A stretch of 64,000 bases of DNA from Effrenium voratum (GCA_963377175.1 CAUJNA010002135.1:432980-496979); one strand, 5' to 3'; counted from the first letter of the stretch, positions 38,883 through 49,248 are shown. The notes: a model not told the origin generated them from the letters alone. Program-made: numbers and translations.

Positions 38883-39305
38883 GTTATAGAACCTTTAATT
38901 AGTAGAAACGAGAATTAAACCCTGATGGTCGCCCAATTCGGATTTGCTTGCGTTTGGGTGTTTCGGGGGGAGGGGAGGGTTGATTCCCCATCATCTTCAT
39001 CCTGTTGGGACCCCGCAGGGAGGGGGGGGGTTACCCTCCACAAGAGACAGATCCATGTTGCAGCTTTTGGCAATTTCAGCAGAAGGATCCTTGATCATGG
39101 AGAAGAGGCCCTGGGTTGGCAGGGCAGCTGCAGATTTGCATTGGCTCATTTCCCACTTTTTCGAGTTCAAAACCAATTTAAAACAGAAGCGCATCCATGC
39201 ATCCTCGCCCCAAAGAAGGTCCCTGCATCCTCAAGAATGATCCCACTCGTTTCAGGGTTTCCTGGAATGATGTTCCGACTCAACCTGCAACTTGAATTGC
39301 CTCTA

Positions 39306-39418
39306 ACCCCCTTGGAGCATTGGCATCGACAGAACTGGGATTCGATTCGGAGTGCAAGCAGGCTGACAAGGAGGTGAAAGAGACGCGCCTGCTGTGGAGG
39401 AGATTGTCACTTGGGTCG
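39306..39418 (+). CDS. Exon with GTGAGT donor, unknown
   Basis: Frame reading LASTELGFDSECKQADKEVK, then ETRLLWRRLSLGS, ending TTGGGTCG directly before GTGAGT, a strong 5' splice site. The peptide is a charged helix. A longer frame in another phase (38925-39377) is the main alternative. Confidence 0.48.
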
Positions 39419-39483
39419 GTGAGTGGAGCAAAAGGTCCGGCAAACATGGGATGACCATGGGGGAAAACCAAAAAAATATGCTA

Positions 39484-39590
39484 TGGCTGTGGGTCAAAAC
39501 TATGTACCCCTCATAAATAAACGTCAAAATAGGTGGCAAATGGATGTTCATCCACCCCATGGGATCGCCATAGGTTATGCAACCCATGGC
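39484..39590 (+). mobile_element. E/R-like element, diverged
   Basis: GGCTGTGGGTCAAAACTATG at the left; GGATGTTCATCCACCCCATG inside, shared in inverse with 40990-41020. Confidence 0.5.
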
Positions 39591-39815
39591 ATGTCCAAGT
39601 GACTGGGAAAGCTACCATCCAAGCTTGGGGCCTGGAATTTTGATCAAATTTCATGTGGCCCTGTTGGGAATTTGCCCCGACCGCGCAAAAAGCCAGGTTC
39701 CAACTGGATGTTTCTAAAAACGGTCCGCTAAAACAGTTGGTTTCCTCTTGGGTTCCCTGTAACCAGCCAAAAGAGACCAAGAGCTGAGGAGTAGACCACT
39801 TGGGGGGTGGGTGGG

Positions 39816-39917
39816 CGCAACCTGCAAAGACGAGCCACCGACATCCCTGGCCGGAGGACGGACGGCATCAAGAAGCACGCGGTGGACGGCTGCAGCCCTA
39901 GAGGCCTAGAGGTCTAG
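39816..39917 (+). CDS. Terminal exon, unknown
   Basis: Acceptor CTGCAAAG, then RATDIPGRRTDGIKKHAVDG and CSPRGLEV, TAG at 39915. G/C third positions throughout. Confidence 0.45.
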   Translation, partial: RNLQRRATDIPGRRTDGIKKHAVDGCSPRGLEV

Positions 39918-39977
39918 GGCGCCCTGAGGCCACAAGCTCGGGGATGGGGTTTTTTGGAGATGGATGCAAAAATATTT

Positions 39978-40100
39978 GGCTGTGGTCAAAACCGTTTTGG
40001 GATCCCATTTTGGGGTTTTCGGTGCACCACCCATTTCAGAACCTATTTTAGTGGGGATTGGGATGTTCACTGGGGGTAACCGGGCTTTTGACCCATTGCC
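39978..40100 (+). mobile_element. Family E element E6
   Basis: GGCTGTGGTCAAAACCGTTT to TTTTGACCCATTGCC; exact TSD ATTT. Confidence 0.93.
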
Positions 40101-40752
40101 ATTTGGGCGGCTCATCGTCTTTTGAGTTGGTACCTTGTTTTTTTGTTTGGGTGGTTTTAGAGGGGAGCCAACAGGAAGACCGGGGAACCCCCCCAAGTTT
40201 GTTCATGGACCGAACACTTTGCCGGTTTGGACCGTTTTAGTGGCAAACAACCAGTATGGCTATTTTGCTTGGCCGATCCGGGAACCCCATTGAGATAATT
40301 CGGCATGGAAAGCATGCATGAAAAGGCACCAACGGAAACTCACTTCAAGTTGTCAAGTTGACAAACATCTTGATGGGTAAGACCACACAAGTCAAATATT
40401 GAGAACCCGTTTCTTTTTGGCCACCATCACAAAAGCCCAGGGATGTAGATGGCCCTATCATCAGTGAAATGGGAGATTCTGAGATTCTCCGTTGGACCCA
40501 TATTTTGCTGGCATTCATCCAAGAAAAGAAAAGAGAAAAACACAAGGTCACCATTTTTTTTCGTTGGGCCCATATTTTGCTGGCATTCATCCAGAAAGAA
40601 GAGAAACAAAAAGCACAAGGTCAGCCTTCTTCCTGCGGACAACGAAGCCCTGAAACCCAAAGGACACCCTTCGGGAAACCAAGCAGCACACCTTTCCGCC
40701 ACGGATCGGGTTTTGCGGGGGGAAAGAGGTGGGGCGATGCGTGTGAGGTGAG

Positions 40753-40985
40753 GGCGCCCCACCCTGGGTGGACTTCGATCCCAAGAAGGCGAATGGATCG
40801 GTTCCATGGCAGATGCGGGCAGCATGGTGCATCTCATGCGCATAGGGGTCCTTTTTGGTTGGTTTGTTTAAGACATAGAGGGCGATTCCGGGTTTACCTG
40901 GTGTTTCAAATATCTACCAGGACCATCTATTTTTCAAAGAAGGACACCTATGCTCATGTATGTGGCCATGCGGCATAACCTATGG
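40753..40985 (+). CDS. Exon interrupted by element D4, unknown
   Basis: Frame before D4 reads LRSQEGEWIGSMADAGSMVH. Removal of D4 with one CATG copy continues LMYVAMRHNLW into an E-like element. All three frames are open before D4; this one has the best codon composition. Confidence 0.4.
40839..40954 (+). mobile_element. Family D element D4
   Basis: CGCATAGGGGTCC to GGACACCTATGCT; TSD CATG (40835-40838, 40955-40958). Confidence 0.88.
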
Positions 40986-41070
40986 CTCCATTTTGGGGTG
41001 GATGAACATCCATTGGCCAGCTATGTTGATGTTTACCAGGGTTACAGGGTTTTGACCCACAGCCATGTGG
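40982..41070 (+). mobile_element. E-like element, diverged
   Basis: GGCTCCATTTTGGGGTGGAT to GGGTTTTGACCCACAGCC. Confidence 0.6.
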
Positions 41071-41089
41071 GTGTGTTGTTTTTCTTTTA

Positions 41090-41210
41090 CCCAGAGGCTC
41101 CAATTCGATTGATTTAGGGCCTTACAACCTGTTTTTTTGAGACCAACCACCGAAGCGAGGTGTCTGATGGAGGGGTCGGGTCTTCCATTGAGAGCTCAGA
41201 AGCCTCTGAG
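41090..41210 (+). mobile_element. Family B element B4
   Basis: CCCAGAGGCTCCAATTCGAT to AGAAGCCTCTGAG; TA on both sides. Confidence 0.9.
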
Positions 41211-42320
41211 TAAGAGGCGGTAATTACCCTTCTTTGAAAGGGAAACCAATAGCAACACCGAAATCCATTTTTGGGGGGGTCACCTACAACGAGACACCCA
41301 GGTGTTCAAAAACGGGTTCCCTGAGGTAGCTCAAAAGGCTGAGACCTTTCAGGTTTTCGACCTCCGAAATGGGGTCGAAGTCACTTGGGTTTCCACAGCC
41401 AGGTCTGAGGCGAAGGGGCATTAGGGCAGGGTGTGGTGGTCAAGAATTGGGCAACCCCAAAATGTAGCCTGGCAAATCGAAACAAGGACTAAGACCTGCC
41501 AGACCTGCGGTCCATATCCTGGTGGCTGAACCCATCTAGTGGCAATCATGTTTGCTTGCCTCCCAGGTTTGCGGACTTGCAGCGCTTGGGGTCTGAAACC
41601 GTTTTGGCAAAAAACAAATCAAAGTTCAGAGTTTGGCCAACCTACTCGGTAAGAATTTATCCTCTACTGCGAGCCTCTTTGGCGGGTGAAGTATTGGTTT
41701 ATGTTCTTGTCATTAATTGAAAATGCTTGCTTTGCCCTGAAATGAAAGTGTGCGTGGCATTCTATGCTAGAGGGTGGTCTGCAAAGAAATGAACAAGAGA
41801 GTCTTAAATGGCAAGGGAGAAGTGTTGGGCTCAACCGCCTCACATTTTGCTGCACAGTCCCTGTGTGTTAGTTGTTTGGTTTTGTTGGCGCATAGTTGTT
41901 GGCGGGCTGCAAAGAGCAAAGAGGTGTGCTATTATTGCCAATTCTCCGTGTAAGCATGCCCGCAAACAAGCATATATTGTTGTGTGATGCCCCTTTACAT
42001 TGGCAAAAGCTTTAGTTGGGTCTCAGCCATGTTGGGTTCCGAGCCCAGCCCAGCCAGGGTTGTGGGATGCTTCTGCTTACTAGAGGCGAGTCCGAAACTT
42101 TATCCTACAAGCAACACAAGTGACGAAGCAGCACAAATCTAGCTGGCGTGTGTTTGAATCACAAGCTGCGGCCCTTTGTGGTGCTGCGGTTGCAGTCTTA
42201 CCTTTCCCAAAAGCAGTGGCTGGGGGCCCTGGGGCCGGCATTGGTCTTTTAGCTTTGGATTTAGAATTTCTTTGGCAGGTGTTGGGAGCACTGTAGCTTG
42301 AGATGTTCTTTCACTACTCT
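41211..42320. other. Stretch without supported genes
   Basis: No element of families A-S and no codon-biased exon recognised; short frames on both strands. Confidence 0.35.
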
Positions 42321-42324
42321 TAGA

Positions 42325-42447
42325 GCACGTGGATCTCACAGAGGCGGAGACGCAACGCCTGCGACAAGCACGAGCGAGACCGCAACGCCGGCCAGCGAAG
42401 CGGAGACGGACGTGGTCACGGGGCTCGCAATTTACACCGCCATTACT
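42325..42447 (+). CDS. Terminal exon, frame uncertain
   Basis: GC-rich patch after GATCTCACAG. The best frame reads GDATPATSTSETATPASEAE, then TDVVTGLAIYTAITR and TGA. An Arg-rich alternative frame is also open. Confidence 0.38.
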
Positions 42448-42608
42448 CGCTGAGCACTTGATTCTCCACGAAACGAAGCCTAGCAAAGAGATTGAAGTAG
42501 GTTTCGGGGTGCACAAGACCTGTTCCCTCCTTTTCCGTTGCGGGGTCATTCTTTTCAGATGGGCAAGTGCAATAGGGAAGATGATGGGTGTCTGAAGAGA
42601 AGGATGGG

Positions 42609-42800
42609 TCAATGGATGGAATCAACCCTAGGGACGTGTTTGGCTCTGGCTTCATGACCTTTAGACATGTCAAGTTCTTTCCCTTCATGGACGTTTTTTT
42701 CCACATGAATTTTAGTTGTGCCCCCTGACATCATGTCCAATTCCTCGAGTTCAGACAGCACAAACTCAAAGGTGAGTTGGGTTCTCTTCAAAGAAGGTTG
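42609..42800 (-). CDS. Possible minus-strand terminal exon, acidic helix
   Basis: Reads LTFEFVLSELEELDMMSGG and KIHVEKNVHEGKELDMSKGH, ending TGA at 42609. Convincing amino-acid composition. Element G2 lies just upstream on this strand. Plus-strand exons flank it, so strands interleave here. Confidence 0.4.
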   Translation of the reverse strand, partial: QPSLKRTQLTFEFVLSELEELDMMSGGTTKIHVEKNVHEGKELDMSKGHEARAKHVPRVDSIH

Positions 42801-42806
42801 AGTGTA

Positions 42807-42928
42807 CATGGTTGTTGTTGGGAAACATTTTACATGTTTTGCTTATTGTGGTTTAGTGGTTGAAATCCAAATCCACTGAACTGCCAAAATCTGATATATT
42901 TTTTGCTCCGCTTCCAACGTCAAGCAAG
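42807..42928 (+). mobile_element. Family G element G2
   Basis: CATGGTTGTTGTTGGGAAAC to CCAACGTCAAGCAAG; exact TSD TGTA. Confidence 0.92.
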
Positions 42929-42932
42929 TGTA

Positions 42933-43141
42933 GAGAATGCTTGGAGTCAATCAAGTCAGGGCTCCGACCTTTTCATCCCAGCAACTCCCCTTTAAACCAC
43001 TACGCATCTAATCGGAGCCAAATGGGACATCGGGTGTTGGGCTCTTTTGGCCGTTTTTCTTCCCCAGCTTTCACCCCTCCGTCTGAATGTGAAACGATGC
43101 TGGGCCCCTTTGGTTGCGAGAACGGTTTGTACCTGGTATGA
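42933..43141 (+). CDS. Possible exon after G2, unknown
   Basis: Open frame ending TGA at 43139: ECLESIKSGLRPFHPSNSPL, then SECETMLGPFGCENGLYLV. It continues in phase with sequence before G2 when G2 and one TGTA are removed, but that upstream stretch is short. Modest codon bias. Confidence 0.33.
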
Positions 43142-43258
43142 TTTTTAGTTGTGGCCGGTAGTTATCTTGGGGTTCCGACGGAGTTTCATCCAAATAACTT
43201 CCATTGAATCCGGTTAAATGGGAAATCAGGTTGGGTTTTCTTGGTGGGTTCACGCAGG

Positions 43259-43330
43259 CTCCTCGCGGCACTGCTCATCGAAAGCAGTTCGATGAGGCGA
43301 GTGAAAACACCGGGATTAGAGGGGGAGAGG
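43259..43330 (+). CDS. Short exon, unknown
   Basis: Acceptor GGTTCACGCAG, then APRGTAHRKQFDEASENTGI. G/C-ending codons. 3' border unknown. Confidence 0.38.
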
Positions 43331-43799
43331 TTTCAGGGCACCGGGGTGTCTCCCGAAATTGGTTCTGAATTTCCTTTTGGTTGCTAGCTTCATGCCATTT
43401 TCAACTCAGACAAGATGTGTCCTTCTGGTACTCAATTCATGGTGTTTGTTGCCTAAAATGCGACTTACACCGTGCAAGTTTCTGTGATACCAAGGTCCTG
43501 CTGATTTCCCATGTTGGTATCACTCAAAGATACTGCCACACTCATTCGTGGTCCCGCACAAAGCATCAGCTCAACCATGCAGCATGATTCTGTCAAAAAA
43601 AAATACTTTCCAGTTGACAAATGATTTTTAATTTTAACCCAGAATGGTTGGGGTTGATTCCTTTTCCATCCTTTACAATCATTCTTTCCGAAGCTGCTTC
43701 TTCGGGATTTCTGGATAGAATAGGGAGATTGTTCCCCTGGAACCATAAGCCCAGGTTTCCGGAGTTCCCACAACAAAAGCATCCCCCGAAAGGGTACCC

Positions 43800-43845
43800 T
43801 CCCCCCCCCCCCACCCCCGGAAAACCCCCCCAAAAAAAAACGGCG
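43800..43845. repeat. C-run and A-run low-complexity tract
   Basis: CCCCCCCCCCCCACCCCC followed by an A9 run. Confidence 0.9.
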
Positions 43846-44249
43846 AAAACAGAAAAGAAGAAACATACATGGAGGTGGTTCAATGTCTGTGGTTCTGACT
43901 GTCTGACTTTCAGTGGCGTGTTTAGTTTCGGCAAATGAGGCACGCTCAAACATGTTGAAGTGCTGACAGTTGCAGCCACAGGTTCGGATGAACAGCGTTG
44001 CTTCAAGGATGTTGGGTAGATCCCTGTGCCAGGTTTGGATTGCTGCAAAGGCCCAGTTTGCAACCTAGGTTGCGTAGAGTATGGGTCGCAATTTAAGGCT
44101 GAAGCTACTTTTTCTTATCGAACAAAGGGTTGGTTTGGTTTGATCACTCCCTGCACTTATGGACTTTGAGCTTTGTGGGAAGGCCAGTGCAACAAACGTA
44201 AGGTTGCACAAGCTTCAGTACAGCAACACACAGGGACTGGACTTTTTGA

Positions 44250-44458
44250 GCCTCAGAGCCCGATCTCAACTCCGCGCTCGAGGCCTTCAATGGGGCCTCT
44301 AAAAGGCAGCGCGAAAGGCGGTTTTCTAAGGCGAGTGGCTTGCCTTTAACACCAACCAAAAGGGGGTTCCAAAAAATCATGCACACCCACATGACATTCC
44401 CCAAAGAGGTGGAGTCCTCTTTTGCGGGCCACTGCATTTACCCTGGTTGGAAGCCCTA
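44250..44458 (+). CDS. Possible exon, unknown basic protein
   Basis: After CTTTTTGAG an open frame reads SEPDLNSALEAFNGASKRQR and RGFQKIMHTHMTFPKEVESS, to TAA at 44456. The first 30 codons are well biased. A 127-codon minus-strand frame (44346-44729, including LLGLRRKASVLQAAPATIAS) overlaps the 3' part and is also protein-like; one of the two is probably spurious. Confidence 0.38.
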
Positions 44459-44785
44459 AAGTTTGGTAGCTGGGAAAATGCAACCCCACCCGTTCTCGGC
44501 GTAACATGCAAACTTGTCGTGGAACTCCATCCACCCTCCAACTGAGTTTTCCCACGGCAAATCCCCCAAATGCGCGCGACCCATATATCCCAAGTATCCC
44601 ACCTGCTGCCCAAGAAGCAATGGTTGCGGGTGCTGCTTGAAGAACTGACGCTTTGCGTCTCAGCCCTAGCAACAAGTCTTCTCCAAAAGTTTGTTCCTTT
44701 GAATCAGCATCAAAGAAGTTCTCCTCCAAAAGGTTCTTTTGATTGAATTAGGAGTAAAGAAGATCAGCTATGAAGCAGAGCTTGA

Positions 44786-44845
44786 CCCCAGAAAGGTTTG
44801 GGGTGCTCAAACCCTGGCTGTTTCGGGGGTCCTAAAGTTTGTAGC
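44786..44845 (-). mobile_element. Family B fragment B5
   Basis: CCCCAGAAAGGTTTGGGGTG, CTCAAACCCTGGCTGTTTCG, matching the distal half of B2. Confidence 0.65.
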
Positions 44846-44848
44846 GTG

Positions 44849-44950
44849 GCCAAGACGTCGGTCTCTCGTGTCAGGAGAGGGCGGAATGGCGCAAGGGCAA
44901 GGCGACCCTCAGTCCGCCCCGCACGCTTTGGGTCGCGCTCTTTTTTTGAG
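44849..44950 (+). CDS. Terminal exon, unknown
   Basis: Reads GQDVGLSCQERAEWRKGKAT, then LSPPRTLWVALFF and TGA, with almost only G/C third positions. A candidate acceptor GTGTCAG lies inside, so the exon may start at 44876. Confidence 0.42.
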
Positions 44951-44984
44951 GGACCACCGCTTTTTGGTGTTGAAGCTTGACAGC

Positions 44985-45095
44985 TAATGGCTTGGATCTG
45001 TAGACTGTGACTTTGTGGTTGAAATCAAGGGGGGTGTCCACTAAGCCCACAAAAAGTTAAAACTTGTTGCGGAGGGGTCAAGAGCAACCAAGAAA
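44985..45095 (+). mobile_element. Family F element F5
   Basis: CTTGGATCTGTAGACTGTGA to TCAAGAGCAACCAAG. Confidence 0.68.
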
Positions 45096-45372
45096 AGGAC
45101 CCTTTTGCGGGGGAGGGGGGTCCCAAAAACAAAGACACACATTTCTTCAGTCACGCCGGTTTGGATTTGCTTTGTGACCAAGAAGACTAATGGAGTGCTA
45201 GATATTACCCAGAACCCCAATAGGCAACAAGGTATTTTTACATGATGTAAAAGACCTGTCCTTGTGTCCTAGCCAGAATTGGTGCTTGAAACAAGGACCC
45301 TACCAAAGAAAACAAGCTTCCCAGATTGGCTCATCAGTAAACAGGTTCTGCTTAGAACCCCTCAACATTCAC

Positions 45373-45481
45373 CAGGGCTCCTTAAAAGATACATTTTTAC
45401 GCAATTGAAAAACATGCTTTTTCCACCAAAATAACCACCACTTACAAGGCAATGTTCAGGTGTATCATGTAAGGATTCCTG
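45373..45481 (+). mobile_element. Family H element H2
   Basis: CAGGGCTCCTTAAAAGATAC to ATGTAAGGATTCCTG. Confidence 0.82.
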
Positions 45482-45514
45482 TTGACTGGCAGCACTTGGT
45501 GGTTTAATGTTGGG

Positions 45515-45577
45515 TATCTTGCCCCGGACTCGCGAAGGCGGAAAACGGGCTTTGGGACTCAGGCTCGGGGGGAAGCC
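45515..45577 (+). CDS. Short exon before F6, frame uncertain
   Basis: GC-rich stretch, possibly PGLAKAENGLWDSGSGGSL, ending where F6 begins. Confidence 0.28.
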
Positions 45578-45698
45578 TTGGTGCATGTTGCCAAGGGATG
45601 TTAGGACTGTAGCTTTTTCTTGCCAACTAATTGTTTTTTTCCCATGAGAGCGGCTAAAAGTTATAAAAAAGAAAATAGCAGGGGAGCGGAAAGCAACC
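45578..45698 (+). mobile_element. Family F element F6
   Basis: CTTGGTGCATGTTGCCAAGG to GGGGAGCGGAAAGCAACCGA. Confidence 0.85.
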
Positions 45699-45827
45699 GA
45701 GTTTGGGGAATAAGCTGGCGGACAACTTTTTCATGATCTCAGTTTGTCCAGAGCGAATCGACCGGATCCGACCTTTTGGTTCCATTTTCACGTGGCGGTT
45801 CCCAGCCGTCCCTTAGGTTGTTAGGCT

Positions 45828-46200
45828 TTAGTTTTTCCATGAAGCTCGGCAACACATATTCTTTGAGCAGGGGATGAGTTTGGACAGCCCAGTGTTGTCA
45901 TGGCCACCCAACAGCTGAAGTATTCGTTTCTCGTTTTTTTCTCCTGGGGCCATCTGGGCAAATGAGCTCAGTTGTTCAGTGGCCCCAATTCTTTTTCCAA
46001 CTTTGTTTTTGGTGGCTGCCCTAAAATGGTCCAAGCCCAAAGGGTGATCCCTTTTTGTCCAGGGTCACTGAACTGAGCGAGTGCTTCGAGGATTTCGCAT
46101 CCCTTTCCCGGAGCTTCTGGGTCTGTGTATGATACCGACAGGTGCCAGAAATTTGTTTGAGATGCCGAGGCCCGCCGTGTTTTTTGTTTTGTTTTAGTTG
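45828..46200 (-). CDS. Two-exon minus-strand gene split by element L2
   Basis: Upstream exon (about 46200 down to 46082) reads SGTCRYHTQTQKLRERDAKS, then SKH; downstream exon (45966 down to 45828) reads FAQMAPGEKNEKRILQLLGG and HDNTGLSKLIPCSKNMC, to TAA. Removing L2 with one TGAG/CGAG copy joins SKHS to FAQMAPGE in phase. Reading through L2 meets a stop. The plus strand has an open frame here too (RVLRGFRIPFPELLGLC). The product is basic and not recognised. Confidence 0.5.
45967..46077. mobile_element. Family L element L2
   Basis: CTCAGTTGTTCAGTGGCCCC to GGGTCACTGAACTGAG; flanks TGAG/CGAG. Confidence 0.85.
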
Positions 46201-46916
46201 ACGCATCTATGTTCTAAGGGTTGCTTCCTTGTCCATCCTTTCCAGCCGTTCTTTTCAAAAACCGGATCCGTTTCCCCTGGGTTTCCAAGGAGGTTTTCTA
46301 GAAAGATTCGGATCCCTGGAAAGAATGGAAATGGAAGGTAGCACTAGATATGTGGATGGTTGCGTGCCCTGGCCAGCTGCCTGGTTCGTCGATCCACAGT
46401 CCCAGTGGGTTCCTTGGTACGGAGGATGCTCCTGCCATATTCCAAGTGTTGGAACAGGCAACCTCTCCATAAATTGTCATGCTTTTGTGTGGTTGGCTTG
46501 CTTGCAATACATTAATACCTCATAGTTGCCTGATTTGTCTGCATCTGACGAATCCGCTACCAAATCCAAAACCGTTATGGTGTGCCAAGGGATCCCAACC
46601 AGCTTGGAGGTGCCCATTCAAATGGTTAACATCCCCATAATTCCTCGAAATGAGTTAGCTCATGGTATTAACAACTCAATGGGTTGGTCTTGCAAGTGTT
46701 TCAACTTGTAAATTGCTTCTTTTTTTCACACAACCTTCATGGCGTAATTTCTGCAGTGATTGTATCATGAAGCTTCCATGTGGATTCCCTCTGTGCCAGT
46801 TTGAGAATGAGAAGAATGACCCAGTTTTTGGACTCCAAGCAGAACATGGTGACATTTGCGCGTGGGGCTCTTTTGGCACTGTGGCAAGCTGTCCCTTTAC
46901 CCTCCGCAGACTAGCA

Positions 46917-46964
46917 TGGAAGCTCCCAGGACCTAGGCCCTTTGGGAGCTTCCATGTTAGTCTG
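46917..46964. repeat. Hairpin N, 21-bp arms
   Basis: CAGACTAGCATGGAAGCTCC and its complement (one mismatch) around a 6-bp loop region AGGACC plus flank. Single copy here; possibly a small TIR element. Confidence 0.8.
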
Positions 46965-46969
46965 AGGAA

Positions 46970-47206
46970 GTGCAGAACGATTTTGCAGCTCTTGTGACAG
47001 AAGGCTTGATCCCGACTTCGGATCGGATTCGAAGTGTGGAGAGTTGTTGGGTGTCGCCAGGTGTGGAGACCTCCAACAACAGGGATGACGACGGGCCAAG
47101 GCCGGGGCGGCGCGTGAGGTCCTTGACTCGTTTCAAAGGGAATGGTCACGCCTGCCGGTTGCCAGTGTCTTCTTTAGGGCGTGGTGCCCTGTCTGGGTTG
47201 TTTTAA
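46970..47206 (+). CDS. Exon, unknown
   Basis: A 78-codon frame reading NDFAALVTEGLIPTSDRIRS and NNRDDDGPRPGRRVRSLTRF, ending TAA at 47204. G/C third positions are frequent up to about 47120. It starts just after hairpin N. A 157-codon minus-strand frame overlaps but is less biased. Confidence 0.4.
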   Translation: MQNDFAALVTEGLIPTSDRIRSVESCWVSPGVETSNNRDDDGPRPGRRVRSLTRFKGNGHACRLPVSSLGRGALSGLF

Positions 47207-47606
47207 AGGGTCCCGTACAAAGTCTGTACGAACTTAAGGGGTATGTGCTTCCAACATCTTCCATTCAAAAGCTTTGTATTGGCTCCGCTTGGTCAGATCT
47301 TTCAATCTCTGGCTGTAAAGGGGAGGGTGAGTCAGAAAAAGTATATATTCAAGGGAAGCCTTCATTCTCGGGTGAAACGCCTTTGTGTTCATCCTGGTTG
47401 ATTAGTCCGTGCTGGACATGTTTGTTTTTCTTGTTTCTCACCAAACAGTCCGTTGGCCCAGCACCAAGCGTCCTCAGAAAACTCTTAGATATTTAAACAG
47501 GAGTCCCTATATTTCCATGTTTGGTGGTTTTGAACATCACCTTTTTGGCCCATGAACGGTGAGTGTGCCCCAGGTGGGGGTGTTTTTCAAAATATAGGGA
47601 GCTTCC

Positions 47607-47813
47607 ATGCGCCACCATGTCTTCAAGCTTGATCGCGCCTTCTCCCCACTGACAGGCCACAAACTTGTGGCCCATTTCGAGGGCCGAGCTCGGCTTTGCG
47701 CTCGGAGCGGGGTTTGCTCCAGGGCTGCTTGCGGTTTGGACCTTACGGCCATCTCGGGGGAAGCCGAAGACCTGGCAAAGCGGAACATGGCCCGTAGAGA
47801 ACGGGGTTTGTCT
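47607..47813 (+). CDS. Exon, unknown
   Basis: Strongly codon-biased frame: MRHHVFKLDRAFSPLTGHKL, then GLDLTAISGEAEDLAKRNMA. An ATG stands at 47607 after an in-frame stop, so this could be a first coding exon; alternatively TATAG at 47598 is an acceptor. Likely upstream of the 47973-48497 chain. Not recognised. Confidence 0.5.
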
Positions 47814-48059
47814 CAAAATAGGCTTCTTGTTTGGTTTCTCTTGAATTCAACCCCAAAACGAGCACCCTCAAAGACAAGCAGACCCCATAGTAATTCTGTT
47901 TGGGGCATTTGGTTGTTGCCCTTGTGACAGAAACCGGTATTCGCAACAGGAGGTTTGGTTTGATACAGTCCCATGGGCAACAGGACAACCGCCAACCTGA
48001 ACCCTCAAACTGCCCATAAAACACGATTTCACCCAAGAGTTGTTGCGGCAAAAAACAAT

Positions 48060-48497
48060 TTCAAAGGGAATTATGAGGGTTCAGGAAGCCCAATAGCCCA
48101 GCCCGAGACTGAACTCCGAGAGTGGGAAGCGCAGATTTTTCGGGGGTTCCCTGCCCACGAAGCGAACATGAAAGTGGCAAAAAGGGGGAAACATCGGGAA
48201 GCCTTCGTTGGAAACCGAGGGGATGGGGAAGCGGAACTTCGGTGTTCAAACCGCTTGGCAAGTAGGTTATGACCATGGTTAGCAGGTGTTTAATCACAGC
48301 TTCCCCAGTTACATCCGTGGGTATAACCTACTCACTAAGAACGGGGAAACCTCGGATGTTGGAGAGAAAAAGAACACATCGGAGACCCCTGCAGGTTCCA
48401 GAAAGATGCCTTTGTGGAAGGTGGCGCGCAGGTGAAGACGCAGGCGCGATAGGTGGTTTGTTTGAACCCACCGGGTTGAACGGGAGCCCAGACACTC
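48060..48497 (+). CDS. Two-exon chain split by element O, unknown basic protein
   Basis: Exon 1 (about 48060-48262) reads AQPETELREWEAQIFRGFPA and HREAFVGNRGDGEAELRCSN. Exon 2 (48331-48497) reads SLRTGKPRMLERKRTHRRPL and EDAGAIGGLFEPTGLNGSPD. They join in phase when O is removed exactly. Exon 2 ends ACTCAG before GTAAGC, a strong donor, and family K element K6 starts within that intron. No family recognised. Confidence 0.52.
48263..48330. mobile_element. Element O
   Basis: TAGGTTATGACCATGG and GGGTATAACCTA ends; a remnant occurs at 34385-34403. Confidence 0.75.
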
Positions 48498-48502
48498 AGG
48501 TA

Positions 48503-48615
48503 AGCCTTAGTTGGTGGTTTGAATTGGTTTAGATTCGGATTTGAACCCCTGGTTGTTGTAGAAATGGGAGTACCAGTCCTTAGCCACCAAAAAAACAAAT
48601 CGAAACCACCAGCTC
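48503..48615. mobile_element. Family K element K6
   Basis: TTAGTTGGTGGTTTGAATTG and AATCGAAACCACCAGC arms; core GGATTTGAACCCCTGGTTGT. Confidence 0.68.
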
Positions 48616-48664
48616 GCGGGAAGCTGAAACACGGGGGTTCAAGGTCATCTCCGCCGTATTTCCA

Positions 48665-49248
48665 TTGCTGAGGGTGCAGCCAGTTACAAGTGGAGCGTTC
48701 AGCGTTCATTTTGGCGCAGACTTCCCTTCCCATTTCTGCTTCGGGTTTCTGAAGCTGCAAGCAAGAGGTCACTATAGACGTGCTCCAGTCCCCTGGGTGT
48801 TTTTTCAGGGCTCACGGATGGAGCACTTGGCACCATGGAAACCCTTTGACCAGTTGAATCGATTGATTCGCGCTCTCATTTTCCCCTTTTGCCGGACGAT
48901 CCACCCAAACCCCTTTTTGGGTGGACGCCCTTCGCACAATGTCAGCCATGGCAGGACGGGACCATTCCACCTCGGCGTGTCTTGTCCTTTGGTTCTTTGG
49001 GCCGATTTTTTATTCTTTACCCAGAGGGTCCACTTCAAGTACCACAAATGTACGGTTTCGGGTTTGGTTCAAGTTGGGTTTTGGTCGAACACGGATTCCT
49101 CAAATCCGGAAATATGTGGTACTTGGCATGGACCCTTTGGGGTGAGTTGCAAACGAAACACCAGGTTGCTGTCGAACTGACCTTGCTTCCCTTGAACAGC
49201 TGCTTGTTGGGGGTTCGCTGCTCCCTGCTCGAACTTTGGCCTGAATGA
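48665..49248 (+). CDS. Two-exon frame split by element P, unknown
   Basis: Exon 1 (48665-49019) is a 118-codon frame including EHLAPWKPFDQLNRLIRALI and PLVLWADFLFF. Exon 2 (49142-49248) reads ELQTKHQVAVELTLLPLNSC and RCSLLELWPE, TGA. Exact removal of P joins them in phase, giving FFSELQ. Codon bias is moderate. A long minus-strand frame overlaps. Function unknown. Confidence 0.42.
49020..49141. mobile_element. Element P, B-like termini
   Basis: CCCAGAGGGTCCACTTCAAG and the complementary right arm GTACTTGGCATGGACCCTTT with GGG: inverted ends of about 28 bp. Same outer bases as family B. Confidence 0.82.

Noticed and set aside
42325..42447. Arg-rich frame (RPQRRPAKRRRTW) as an RNA-binding protein
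   Set aside because: The same bases in another frame have better third-position composition and a natural stop; the Arg-rich reading is probably a shadow.
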